From the NCBI GenBank assembly GCA_032718475.1, contig JAUCBJ010000714.1, positions 1 through 57,865 on the forward strand: a DNA stretch of 57,865 bases, in the 5' to 3' direction. The position numbers and the translations under genes are program-made. Below, piece by piece: positions 32,991 through 43,675 of this stretch (position 1 is the first letter of the stretch; each line of letters starts with the position of its first letter). This stretch comes from Nemertoderma westbladi. Taxonomy: Eukaryota > Xenacoelomorpha > Nemertodermatida > Nemertodermatidae. The notes under the pieces were generated by a model that ran no database searches, was not told the origin of the DNA, and saw nothing but the letters and a program-made list of their open reading frames with translations.

Positions 32991-33458
32991 TTATCGTTTC
33001 CTTGAGACTTTTGAGTTCTTTGAACGGGTCCGTTTTCTTCCCCTAGACTTTGATTGCGCACACAGACAATTACTTATTTCTACCTTGCTGGTCCCTGATA
33101 AAGTTTCCCTTATCCCGGCTTCAGGACTATCACTTTCACGCCGATAAGCTTTGGGTGTGCAGTATCCTGTACTAAGTGCAACCATCCATTTGTAGACTTG
33201 ATTGAAGTGCCTTTTCGAGAGATGCGGTCCGCAAACTCTATACATAAATCCCGCGAACTGTGTGTAATCCCCCTTGAGGTCCAAGTAGCGTTTTATGAGC
33301 TGATTTGTCTTTGTTATTCCCTTCCTTTCCATCCGCTGGCAGAAAATCGGACCAATACCAGGTACCTTGATGAGTTTGGTTTTGTAAATCTTTGACATCC
33401 CTGTTGCTCCATAATCCAACTCCTTTTTCGTGGATTTGTTTCGCTTTGTTCTACCCAT
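32991..33458 (-). CDS. BAF-like DNA-bridging protein (right arm)
   Basis: The same 155-residue protein as at 20861-21328, identical in all residues although the DNA differs at a few positions (for example the codon context near 33120 and 33400). Helix-hairpin-helix VPGIGPIFC and the C-terminal RHFNQVYKW segment are intact, as is the basic tail. Retaining an unbroken frame in both arms, while the neighbouring protease and polymerase are broken in both, suggests selection or a very recent duplication. Confidence 0.75.
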   Translation of the reverse strand: MGRTKRNKSTKKELDYGATGMSKIYKTKLIKVPGIGPIFCQRMERKGITKTNQLIKRYLDLKGDYTQFAGFMYRVCGPHLSKRHFNQVYKWMVALSTGYCTPKAYRRESDSPEAGIRETLSGTSKVEISNCLCAQSKSRGRKRTRSKNSKVSRKR

Positions 33459-33912
33459 TTTGAATTGAAAGATTTGAGTTTATGAAATGAATTTGAACTG
33501 GTTCCCATAAGATGCTGCGATTTTGAAGCTACTTACACTACTAGACTAACTACAACCGCATAAGTGAACTAAATCTACCTACATTTTCCGTATATTCCAG
33601 AATATTACAGCTAGAGCTACCACGGATACAACTTTTAAAGAAAAATAAATAAAAATAATATTCAATATGAAAGCCAAGAAAACATTAGAATTATATCGAT
33701 TTACGTCTCAACCCTAGATAATATCTACTTATACAGTATTCTAGCAGATATTGCATTTACTATGCAAGGAAGTATAGTAAATGTTTTAACTGACGGAGAA
33801 CACTTTTTTACGTGCGGTCAATTTGCGCCACTACAGTATCAGCACAATTGAATACCGGCAAACCCTATCGTGTATTACAATGCTTGGTTATACAGTATGA
33901 ATGACGACTGCA

Positions 33913-34215
33913 TTATTGGTGCAATTTCAGCAGAGTCTTCGAAGTTAAAGTAGTTTTGTTTACAATGAATGCTTCCGAGTGAACCCGATTACTATCAGAA
34001 GAACACTGCTTGAAAACCGTCACACAAAAGTACTCCGAGACACAACAAATAGAAAAATGTTTTATTAATAGGTACCCCGGTGCCTCCTGCTCCACTATGT
34101 GCTGTGAAACACTCCTATACTTCTTAATTACCTTTCTGTGGTCGTTCATCCTCTCCCGCACCTTCTCTTATGTCGCGTTTGCCTTGTATAATAATCCCCC
34201 TGGTGTACACGGCAC
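33913..34215 (-). pseudogene. Possible Penelope/LINE endonuclease tail (GIY-YIG-like remnant)
   Basis: On the minus strand the frame reads REKVRERMNDHRKVIKKYRS then SVSQHIVEQ and RVHSEAFIVNK. The pattern L/VRERMNxHR...V..H........R..SEAFxxxK resembles the C-terminal half of GIY-YIG nucleases of Penelope-like elements. The catalytic GIY-YIG start is not seen. It abuts the outer end of the right arm. Weak call. Confidence 0.3.
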
Positions 34216-34689
34216 CACACTAAGTACAAAACATTGGTAGACTTACAATTAAAAGAACCCCTGATTCGCTCCCCCCACGACGGGGTTTCCCTCAAATCCA
34301 CCACCGTCGCACACTCCAAACACCTCTTTTGCCCACATGGCTTTCCCCTATTCCCCTGCCATGCCAGTCCAGTCTCTCTCTCTTTTGCACCAATAATTGT
34401 CCCAAATTTGAATCCCGTCTACACGAAGTCCTTATAACAAATTCTAAATCCTCCAACGGTTTCTTAAACTCCCCTTAAACCTGTTTCACCCCAGGTTTAA
34501 ATCTCGCAGTCGTCGTTAAGTATTACGTCCTCCCCCCCACCCCCCCACCACTCTGGACTTACCTAGACATCATTTTCGCCAAAAAATCAAACGGATACCC
34601 AGCAGAGACACAGTCAGTCAGATATCGGTCCCTATCTGCCTCAAACCCCTCCCCTTCCCCCGTCAACATCCAAAACCTAGTCACCTGGC
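34216..34689. other. C-rich non-coding interval
   Basis: Pyrimidine-rich sequence on the plus strand (CTCCCCCCACGACGGGG, TCCTCCCCCCCACCCCCCCAC). No gene recognised; the 67-residue frame at 34234-34437 is compositional. Confidence 0.45.
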
Positions 34690-35272
34690 CTTTTACAAGG
34701 GTGCATACAAACAGCGGACAGTGGACTGCGGACTACCAATCAAAGCAATAAAATCAGCGAGGTAAATTTGAATTATCGCTTCCTGTCGTGTAATCCGCTA
34801 ATTGTAGCTACCTACAAACAGTGGACAGGGGCTGGAATTGTGTTCCCATTGGTTCAATCGCGTTTACCTGGTTCAAAGGGAGGGAGGTTGCTAGTAATCC
34901 TCTAATTGGCTAATTTATCAGTCCACTGTTTGTAGTTACCTACAAAAGATGGAATAATCTTCCTATTCAAGTAAGACAAGCAATAACTTTTACCTAAAAA
35001 GCCGCAATCCATCTTTTGTAGGTAAATACAAACAGCGGACTGAGAAATTAACCAATTAGATGATTACTAAAAGCCAATTCCCTTAGAACCAGGTAAACGC
35101 GATTGAACCAATGGGAACACAATATTCCAGCCCCTGTCCACAGTTTGCAGGTAGCTACAATTAGCGGACTACAAGATAGAAAGCGATAATTCAAATTTAC
35201 CTTGCTGATTTTATTGCTTTGATTGGCAGTCCGCAGTCCACTGTCCGCTGTTTGTATGCACCCCTTTTACAA
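34690..35272. mobile_element. Foldback element 3 (34699-35263) with 9 bp target duplication
   Basis: The element begins GGGTGCATACAAACAGCGGA and ends with the reverse complement, flanked by the exact 9 bp direct repeat CTTTTACAA at 34690-34698 and 35264-35272. Arms of roughly 200-260 bp cover almost the whole element. Nested repeats of GTAGCTACCTACAAACAGTG (and complements) give additional internal foldbacks. No coding capacity. Long inverted ends with a 9 bp duplication suggest a MULE-like foldback. Confidence 0.88.
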
Positions 35273-35513
35273 TACCCTCCAGCACTATACAAGTTCACCA
35301 AATTTCAAATTAACATGCATGTGAAGTCTATTCACAGTAATGACTGCAATGGACTTTCCCGGTGGGTGGAGTTCCCATCCCCACACCTTTTTTCAGTAAA
35401 TAAAACACATCTCTAAATTTGAAATATGTAGCACCAAAATACCAATATAATACCAGTGTACTGTATAATACCAGCAGCAGACTACCAATGTCAGAATGTG
35501 GCAGTCTGCCTGT

Positions 35514-37195
35514 GATGTGACCGGGTATATCTTTTGCGTAGAGGTATAGCCTACACAGAGGCTTCATGTAGGTATGTGTAGCCTACATGTAGATGCACGT
35601 GTAGGGTGAATGTAGGTAGGTGTAGTCCCATAGATATTAATGTAATTTATGTGTCAACTTGCAGTAACGTGATACACGGTCGTCAATCAGGATGTATGGC
35701 AATAATCTCTGATCTCCACGGTACAATACGGTACATCAACCTGCAGACCTGTCTGCTGTCAGACAACAGGTTTTAATGCATACCGTACTGCAGTACTGTA
35801 TAAATATCAAACATCGCGTTCTGATTATACTAAAGTCCCTTACTCATCGTCATAAATATTATGCCCTAATAAATTTGAGTATGCTAACGCCACGAAAGGC
35901 ATCGTTCCATTAGATTAACTCGTTCTGATTTATATGTTTATTGAGTAAGAGTAGGCCTAACCTAAACAAGAACAGCCATCATCGCGGGGACTATAGTCTA
36001 CCAGAAACCCTGACCCCCCTCTGCCCCTCTTTATATCTGTTTATCAACCATACATCCATGGGACTTGAACAGTACTTCAGCATTGAAATGTTTTGGACGT
36101 TTTGTTTTGAAAGTAAAAATATAGAAGTCTGGAAGTTTTGTTTGTTTTAATTTTTCAGGCAGTCACATTCCACCAACCAGCAACAGTCCCATCCCTTCCC
36201 ACTATCCCGCGGACCACCACACTGTTTCATTATAAAGTATTCCCATCTCGATGATGGGAATTAATCAGTAATCCGATGGGATTCAAATCCCATCTCGAAG
36301 TAACAGCAAAACAATAACACGAAAGTCAATAGCTTTACAGTTATATTTGATTGCATTGAAAGTTAATAGAAAGAAGAAGTTAAATTGCATATCCATTAAA
36401 ATATCATGAAATTGATACGGCAGTTTAGTAGATTAAAACGGCCACAGCAAGATTTATAAAGTGAAAAATAAGTAAAATCAGCACAGCACACAATATTATC
36501 AATATAGACATTGAAGACAATTTAATAAACAAATACTATAAAAAATATCTACTAACAATCAATACATGATATATATAATATATATACATCAGCGACTACC
36601 ATCGCCACTCTGGTTCAATCAGTCAGTCCGGTATCATTGTTAGCGTTTTGTTGAATTACCCACTCATCCTCAGACCCCCATGGACACCGACGACGAGCTC
36701 TAACCCGAACCGTTAGTCGATTCCTCCTTGACTGGAAACATAAGGTTCGGGCCGTTCGGCCCATACAAAGTCATTAGCCTCCATGCCCGAACCCGCAGGA
36801 TCATAAGATCTACAGTATGTATCGGTATATCGTTCAGTCGTTTTTTCCTTTGTCAGTACTGTAGTATTGATAGGCTCCGTCTCGTGGGTATTCAGGGGAC
36901 CCCCATTCGACGTATTCGCATCTCCTGGTTGTTTCGGGTACCACCGCCCGCCATATGCGCATCTCTTCATGGTTGTTCCGGGTACCACCCCCGTTCGCCG
37001 CATTCGCATCTCATCGAGGAAGTTCGGGTCCGGGTACCCCGTGTAGGCCTATTCATTCATCATTGTTGTTTTTAAAGACCTACCTACACCTACCTACATT
37101 CACCCTACACGTGCATCTACATGTAGGCTACACATACCTACATGTAGCCTCTATGTAGGCTATACCTCTACGCAAAAGTTATACCCGATGTGACC
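35514..37195. mobile_element. Foldback element 4 (35523-37186) with 9 bp target duplication
   Basis: Inverted ends of about 110 bp (35523-35640 and 37075-37186) start GGGTATA, then CTTTTGCGTAGAGGTATAGC (one base differs before this), and contain TAGCCTACATGTAGATGCAC. The 9 bp direct repeat GATGTGACC lies at 35514-35522 and 37187-37195. The 1.4 kb interior is unlike the ends. It has a TTTTAATTTTTCAG acceptor-like site near 36150, hairpins of GATGGGATTCAAATCCCATC type near 36280, and three copies of a roughly 45 bp CATTCGCATCTC / GGTACCACC repeat (36900-37030). No transposase. Mutator-like elements sometimes capture host sequence; that is only a possibility here. Confidence 0.85.
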
Positions 37196-37599
37196 CTGTC
37201 ACCTTGCCGTTTGCTTGCCTTGCCACCAAGGCCTACTAAAAGACTTATCTTCTTCTTTTCTTCTTTTAGTACTGTAGTAGGCCTAGGCCTTGCCACCACC
37301 AGACTGTATTCGGTACCAGTCTGCCAGTATTGTGTATTGTACCGGTAGGCTATATTACAGCCTTTATACATATTGTACGGCAGTACGGAAGTACTTTAAA
37401 GTAGGCTTAGAAGAGACCTTATCTGATGAGCTGATCCTTATCTAACTGTCTAATAAACTAAAACTGTAATCTGGTAATAGCTACTGCATACTGCTGTAGT
37501 ACTGACTCATTATTACTTCGCTGCTTCGATATCTGACAGACAGTCTGCCTCCAGCTCTGGTACTGGCGACTGTCTGACTGTGGGCAGGCCAGATGCAAG
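37196..37599. promoter_or_regulatory. 5' flank of the SH2 phosphatase gene
   Basis: Contains repeated TAGGCCTA words and CTGTCTGACAG words, with no clear TATA box. The ATG at 37600 sits in CAAGATGGC, a good initiation context (purine at -3, G at +4). No promoter can be located precisely. Confidence 0.3.
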
Positions 37600-39315
37600 A
37601 TGGCATCAAGGAAATGGTTTCACCCTGGCCTAACCGGTCGTAATGCGGAGGACTTGTTGAAAGATAAAGTAGATGGCGGCTTCTTAGTACGCCCGAGCGA
37701 AAGCAACCCGGGGGATTTTACTCTGTCGGTAAAACACGGCGACGAAACTACCCACATAAAGATCCACAGCACAGATGATTATGTAGACCTTTACGGAGGG
37801 GAGAAATTCGCAAACCTCAGCGAACTGATTGAGCACTACACACTAAACCCGGGTCATCTAAAGAAGAAAACCGGAGAAATAATCACACTAAAAGTGGCTA
37901 TTGGCACCGGGGAAGTGGTTACCGTTGGTAGGTGGTTCCACGGATCCATGAAAGGTTCCGATGCAGTCAAGCTGTTGACTATTAAGACGCAAGAAGCAGG
38001 AGGGTTCCTTGTGCGAGAGAGTACAAGCGAGCCCGGTAACTACGTACTCAGTGTTCGCTATAATGAAGGAGTAACTCACATTAAAATATATCACAAAGAC
38101 GGTAAATTCCACATCGGCGGAGGAGAATCGTTCAGCAGTCTCACGCAGTTGGTAGAAGAGTACCAGAAAAAGCCATTGATAGAGAAGTCGGGAAGAGTGA
38201 TAAAGTTACTGAGGCCGTTTAACAACACGAAGGTCGCGGTTGATCAGATCGATGAGCGGATGAAGGAATTAGCAAAGGAGGATGGAAGCGTTTACGGGTT
38301 TATGGAGGAGTTCGACGATTTAGCTGAGCAAGAAAATAAACATTTACTGAGTCGGAAAGAGGGAATAAAGCCAGAAAATAAACGACTCAACCGGTTCAAA
38401 AACATTCTTCCATTTGACATGACTCGCGTTGTTCTAATCGGCGGAGTTACCGATTATATTAATGCGAACTTCGTGAGGCCGATAGACGACGACGGCCGCC
38501 CGCACCAGCATTCCAAACTGCATCCGATTTACATCGCCACGCAGGGCTGTCTTAAAACCTCGGTCAACGATTTCTGGCGGATGGTCTGGCAGGAGGGGGT
38601 CGGGGTCATCGTAATGACGACTAAGTTGGTGGAGCGAGAGAAAATTAAATGTTTCCGGTACTGGCCAGAGACCAAGGCGACTCCATTGCATTTCGACGAT
38701 TTTGAGGTTGTTCTAAAATCCGAGGAAACGCATCCGGAGTCAACGATTCGGTGTCTTGAACTCCGACAGAAGTCGGACGGCGATTGCATGCGCGTTTTCC
38801 ACCACCACTTCACGGCGTGGCCCGACTTCGGAGTGCCGAAGGACCCCACCAGCGTGCTGGACTTCCTATACCACGTCGATATGAACTTCAAGAGGACCTG
38901 GGAAGACTTCCGAATGCAAATTTCAGACCGATGCGAGCCAATTTCAGCCCGGCCGCGAGGGTATGGGCCGGTGGTGGTGCACTGCAGTGCGGGGATTGGT
39001 CGCACGGGAACCTTCATAGCCATCGACATGATCTTACACAAGCTGCGAGAGTTCGGCATTAAATGCGAGATCGACATCCATCGGACGATCCTACAGATGC
39101 GAGAGGAGCGGAGCGGAATGGTGCAGACCGAGGCGCAATACCGGTTCATCTACCGGGCCATCCAACAGTTCGTCACGCAGGTCAAGGAGTTCAGTGGGGC
39201 GTTACTTAAACAGCAGGAGGACGGGTTGGAGTACCACAACGTGCGGTACATCGCGGACCAAATGTCTGCGGAATCCGGGGCCGTTTACGAGAATCTAAAG
39301 CATCAGTCGGAGTGA
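37600..39315 (+). CDS. SHP2/corkscrew-type double-SH2 protein tyrosine phosphatase
   Basis: A 571-residue non-receptor phosphatase acting in receptor tyrosine kinase and Ras/MAPK signalling. SH2-N is about 5-97 ([15 protein letters not shown], phosphotyrosine-binding arginine 31 in FLVRPSES) and SH2-C about 111-206 (WFHGSMKG, arginine 139 in FLVRESTS). The catalytic domain is about 260-525, with WPD loop W407-P408-D409, nucleophile C462 and R468 in [10 protein letters not shown], and QTEAQYRF. The tail keeps two tyrosine sites in the positions of vertebrate SHP2: Y545 (EYHNV) and Y563 (VYENL). Length and order match SHP2 (about 590). Unusual points: it is a single exon of 1.7 kb, and about 16 extra residues (roughly 430-456) lie between the WPD and active-site loops. 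All catalytic residues are present, so it is presumably functional; being an intronless retrocopy is likely. Confidence 0.93.
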   Translation: MASRKWFHPGLTGRNAEDLLKDKVDGGFLVRPSESNPGDFTLSVKHGDETTHIKIHSTDDYVDLYGGEKFANLSELIEHYTLNPGHLKKKTGEIITLKVAIGTGEVVTVGRWFHGSMKGSDAVKLLTIKTQEAGGFLVRESTSEPGNYVLSVRYNEGVTHIKIYHKDGKFHIGGGESFSSLTQLVEEYQKKPLIEKSGRVIKLLRPFNNTKVAVDQIDERMKELAKEDGSVYGFMEEFDDLAEQENKHLLSRKEGIKPENKRLNRFKNILPFDMTRVVLIGGVTDYINANFVRPIDDDGRPHQHSKLHPIYIATQGCLKTSVNDFWRMVWQEGVGVIVMTTKLVEREKIKCFRYWPETKATPLHFDDFEVVLKSEETHPESTIRCLELRQKSDGDCMRVFHHHFTAWPDFGVPKDPTSVLDFLYHVDMNFKRTWEDFRMQISDRCEPISARPRGYGPVVVHCSAGIGRTGTFIAIDMILHKLREFGIKCEIDIHRTILQMREERSGMVQTEAQYRFIYRAIQQFVTQVKEFSGALLKQQEDGLEYHNVRYIADQMSAESGAVYENLKHQSE

Positions 39316-40445
39316 GTCCTTATAATCCCTCTAATCCCGCCCTCTGGCATCCAATCCCTGTTTCAAACACACCCAATCCCCGTTTCGGTTCCCAAAACAT
39401 CTCAGCATTCATCCCACTTTAACATTTCCCAGAAAGTTTACGTAAGGAGACCAACTCGCCTTGCCGGACAAATCAAACTTTAATCCCCGAAATATCTCTA
39501 GAAAACAATTTTTTTAATACTGTATGAAAAACTCACCATTAACCAGTAATGCCAACCACTTCCATTTACACTCTCATGTGGTATCTGTAAATGTAATACA
39601 ATGTTTATTCTATCGGATCTTTCTTCACCCTAAATTCGAACTTTTTATAGCCAGGCCAGGTGTTAATAGCACATGTATGATTGCTATTATTTTGTCACAT
39701 TGTGTCTGCGGTGCCGTTACACGCGATAGAGAGGCCACAAAAAAGAATTGTAAGTCAGACTTGAGTCTTTGTCCGACTTCTTCTTATTTCGGTGTCTTTT
39801 TGGTCGTAACGGCACCCCATAATTGGGATATTACCAACTTAGCATACAAATATTGCATTTATTGGCCATGGGTTGTACAGTACAGTATTCAAATAATTTG
39901 GTTTCCTATAATCTAGCCCTGCACCCATTTGTTAATTCCTAGAGTTGTGCTTCTTATTTATTTGTATACGATATATAATTTACGATTCTGATGGCTAAAC
40001 TTACATTTACTTTAATCGTATAATGATGAACCTTATTTGTAAACTGATTATTGTTATTGGTTTTATGAGCGTTTTTCTTTGAAAAATATATCGCGATCGA
40101 AAATATGTTATGTAATTCTGTAATTTTGTGACTAAATTTAATATCTTTACCTTCAAATTTAAATTATGTAACAAACATTTACGTTTAAACTAAAACTAAA
40201 CCTTATCATATTTAATTATTTGTTGTACGTTTTAGATGTTTAATGTGTTCTGATTGCATTAATTAATTTATTAATATAATCTGTTCTGATGCATTAATAA
40301 ATATGTAATTAGTAATTATAGTTTGTTTCATACTATTAAGTGCGTTACACTGGTTCGTTACACGGAAGTTACACCTTAGCCTTGCTGATTTTAAAACGAA
40401 ATATAAATTATATAAGATGATTTATTTATTCATTGAATGTAGCAT
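39316..40445. other. 3' flank of the phosphatase, no gene
   Basis: AT-rich sequence downstream of the phosphatase. A 107 bp foldback (39710-39816) has ends GGTGCCGTTAC and GTAACGGCACC and may be a tiny MITE. The 130-codon frame at 39524 covers this foldback and has no motif. Poly-A signals such as ATAAA words occur but none can be singled out. Confidence 0.45.
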
Positions 40446-40451
40446 AATTGA

Positions 40452-41172
40452 CTATGCAGCATACTCTAATATGCTGCATACTCGACTGTGCTGCATTCTC
40501 GACTATTTTGCATTCTCGACTATGCTGCATACTCGACTATGCTGAATTCTCGACTATGCAGCATTCTCGACTATACTGCATTCTCGACTATGCTGCATTC
40601 TCGACTATGCAGCATACTCGAATATGCTCCATTCTCGACTATGCAGCATACTCGACTATGCTGCATTCACGGCGATGCTGAATACTCGATTATGCTGCAT
40701 TCTCGAATATGCAGCATACTCGACTATGCTCCATTATCGACTATGCTGCATTCTCGACTATGCAGCATACTCGACTATGCTGCATTATCGATTATGCAGC
40801 ATACTCGACTATGCTCCATTCTCGACTATGCAGCATACTCGACTATGCTGCATTCACGGCGATGCTGAATACTCGATTATGCTGCATTCTCGAATATGCA
40901 GCATACTCGACTATGCTCCATTCTCGACTATGCTGCATTATCGACTATGCAGCATACTCGACTATGCTGCATTATCGATTATGCTGCTTTCTCGACTGTG
41001 CTGCATTCTCAACTATGCTACATACTCGACTATGCTGCATTCTCGACCATGCTGCATACTCGACTATGCTGCATTCTCGAATATGCAGCATACTCGACTA
41101 TGCTCCATTCTCGACTATGCTGCATTCTCGACTATGCAGCATACTCGACTATGCTGCATTCTTGACTTCCAG
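40452..41172. repeat. 17 bp satellite array with higher-order structure
   Basis: About 42 tandem copies of a 17 bp unit, CTCGACTATGCTGCATT, with alternating variants (GCTGCATT, GCAGCATA, GCTCCATT). A block containing CATTCACGGCGATGCTGAAT recurs at 40664 and 40851, exactly 187 bp = 11 units apart, showing a higher-order repeat. Since 17 is not a multiple of three, all three plus-strand frames stay open for long distances; these translations are not proteins. Confidence 0.95.
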
Positions 41173-42510
41173 TAAATAATAATTGCGGAACCGTTTCACC
41201 CCATTCCTCGCTCATTTGTTGCTTCCTCTCAGTCCGGTTAATTTTAAGTTTCAATTACCAATACTCATGACTGACTGACTGACTGACAGTCATATTTAAA
41301 TTAATTTACCGTTATTCATACAGTAATTATTATTATGTTTATTGTAATCTCAATTTCTGAAGGCGCATACCTACCTCCGTCCGCCAGTCCCAACGTACGT
41401 TGGAACTTCGCCCACACGAAGTCTAGATGGAGCCTTCTTTGCGCATCAGTACAATTAGTGAACCTGGTTATTCGCCCCCTAGCGGCCGATAAAGGGACTA
41501 TAGAAGTCTGTCTGTGTGTATAATTTCTAAACTTTTTATGGAATACATGTGTACCGAGATTGACCTACTTTTAGCGTTCACATTTTCCCAACGACGACAG
41601 CATATCAAGCAAGTTCACTAATTATATCGGCTGCGCAAAGGCTCACATACATTTCGTGGCTCGCCCCACATTAATGATACTACAATATTCGGATTTTTAT
41701 TTGTGAATTTTATTGGTTGAAGTTTTAATTATTATTATTTGATTTTTGTATATAATTACGTCTATCTCTCTATGTATGGTTTGTTATTTTATATTTATGT
41801 ATTATAAAACATATACCGTGCTTACCTTAAAAGAAATTGAACAACATTGGGTTGTTATTGTATACTTCGTATTATATTTGGAATCTTAAACTTATTATGT
41901 TTATATTTAATTATTAATTGGTGCTTATTAATATTTTCCAGTTGATATTCGAATGTCTTATTGCTATTTCAATGCTGTAAAATTATATCACCCAGATTTC
42001 TGATACATTTTTAGATTCTTTATTAATCACCCATCTGATGTGCCGGTTTATGGCGTAAGAAATAATTATTCTTTCTTAGGATTCCGCAGACTGAAGCTAT
42101 AATTACAGGAAACTCGCGACAACCAAAATGAGAAAATCTTGTAATAGAAACTAGGTTGTAATGGAATACGTACTACGTACCACTTCAATCAATAGGTAGC
42201 TTTCTAGACGACAAAACACATATAGTATACATTGACGGACATACCAAACTGTACAAAACTACTGAAATAACACTACTTTAGTGCAATAAAATATTAACAC
42301 TAATTTACTAACTCATTAAAACTGTTAACACTGACTTCGTGAAACTGCAAGACTGGATCATTGTCAACAAACTTTCAATAAATTGAAAGATAACGAGTAT
42401 TTACTGTTCCAATGCCCGACAAACATTGATCCGACAAACTGTTACAATAATGTCCAATGTCCATCCCTTGGCAAAAATAAACGCCCGAAAATGTCAAGCA
42501 AATTTTATAG
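41173..42510. other. Non-coding interval upstream of a LINE
   Basis: AT-rich sequence. Noted: a CTGACTGACTGACTGACAG run near 41270 and a GCCCCCTAGCGGCCGATAAA stretch near 41474 that resembles dispersed-repeat ends. No coding signal. Confidence 0.5.
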
Positions 42511-43675
42511 ATAACAAAATTTAATGAAAAATCTATTGCGAACCTTATCAAAATCTCAACACTTCAGGAATCTTTTTCAAATTACAGCAATGAGAAACGG
42601 GATATTGAGACCAACCCAGGACCCAGCAGGACGCGGGCCCCGAAGATCAACTGTCCCGTCTGTCAACAAGGAACAAACTCTCGGAGTAAGATCGTCCAAT
42701 GCGAGAGTTGTGACACATTTGAACATTTAAAATGTTACCGTAGGAAAAGCAGTAATTTATTCTCCACCAGAAACAATCTTGAGCCAAGTTTTCTCTGCAA
42801 TAGCTGTATTTTTACCGAACTTCCCTTTCATGATACTATTTTAGAATCAGAAACCGACGATTCATTCCTCACATCGCCTCTGCAAACTCCAAGTGATGCT
42901 GAGAGTGAAACTTTTAAATTTTTTAAGAAAAAAGGTCTGCATTTTTTGCATTTAAACGCACGATCTCTGCTTCCCAAACTTTCCGAAATTCGTATTTTAA
43001 TCAATAAACCCAACCCAGCAGTTTTAACAATGTCTGAAACTTGGCTCGATGATAGCGTTTCTGATGGATAAATTTATATTGATAATTACGTAGTTTTACG
43101 TAAGGATAGGGATAGACACGGTGGTGGTGTCTGTACTTACATTCGATGGGATTTAGCTTTTAATCGTAGGGAAGATTTAGAGTCTTGTGACGAAGTTTTA
43201 CTGGTGGAACTTTTACTTCCTAAAACTAGACCTATTTTAATCGGTACTTAATATCGGCCCCCTAAACAATCAGATTTTTTGCAAAATTTTGAAAATACAA
43301 TTTTATGTAATCTTACAGTAGGTCAGACTGTGAAATATATTTCTTAGGTGATTTTAATATCTGTTACCATCACAAAGCATCCCCCATCTGTAAACAGTAC
43401 CAAAGTATTTTAAATTTGTTTGGTTTAAAACAAATTATTCGAGATTCTACCAGAATCACCAGTAAAACTTATACTTTACTAGATCACATCCTTTGTAATA
43501 ATACCGATATTATTTCTCAATCTGGGGTTTTACCTATAGGTCTAAGCGATCATTTTATAGTTTTTTGCACAAGAAAGACACAAAAATCTTTTTTCGGGGA
43601 TCATAAAACAGTAACTGTTAGGTCTATGAAAAATTACAGCCAAGGAACGCTTTTTAAGTTTGTTAGTTAATTCAG
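42511..43675 (+). pseudogene. LINE 2A-like motif, PHD-like finger and endonuclease domain
   Basis: From 42511 one frame reads NEKRDIETNPGP, with DIETNPGP at 42601-42624. This is the D-x-E-x-N-P-G-P consensus at which ribosomes skip a peptide bond. It is followed by CPVC, CESCDTFEHLKC and CNSC, spaced like a C4HC3 PHD-type finger. The endonuclease then shows LHLNARSLL, SETWLDD, HGGGVCTYI, YFLGDFN, LLDHILCNN and LSDHFIVF in the order of the AP-endonuclease family. Stops occur at about 43069 and 43250 and a frameshift near 43340. No in-frame ATG precedes the 2A motif in the preserved 90 bases, so the copy is probably 5' truncated. Confidence 0.8.

Larger units (their letters stand above)
20362..33949. 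repeat. Giant inverted repeat, arms 20362-24543 and 29774-33949
   Basis: The two arms are near-identical in opposite orientation. Landmarks mirror about a constant sum of 54317-54319 (BAF-like start 20861 and 33458; protease frame 23472 and 30845; endonuclease 24057 and 30260), so arms of about 4.2 kb differ by only a few single-base indels. Outer ends are TTTAACTTCGAAGACTC at about 20362 and its complement ending about 33949; no target duplication was found. Inside the arms homology continues patchily (RT pieces at 26225-26447 and 29670-29470, and the 3' end at 26446-26490 and 27960-28010) with different deletions on each side. It can be read either as two tail-to-tail copies of one 6 kb LINE-like element or as an inverted duplication. 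Confidence 0.9.

Noticed and set aside
36890-37080. Open frames across the GGTACCACC repeats near 37 kb
   Set aside because: GC-rich repeat inside a foldback element; no domain visible.
38529-39149. 206-residue minus-strand frame
   Set aside because: Shadow of the phosphatase coding sequence.
40448-41179. Long overlapping open frames of 77-183 residues rich in LCSILDYAAFSTM-type repeats
   Set aside because: They are translations of a 17 bp satellite in all three frames, not genes.
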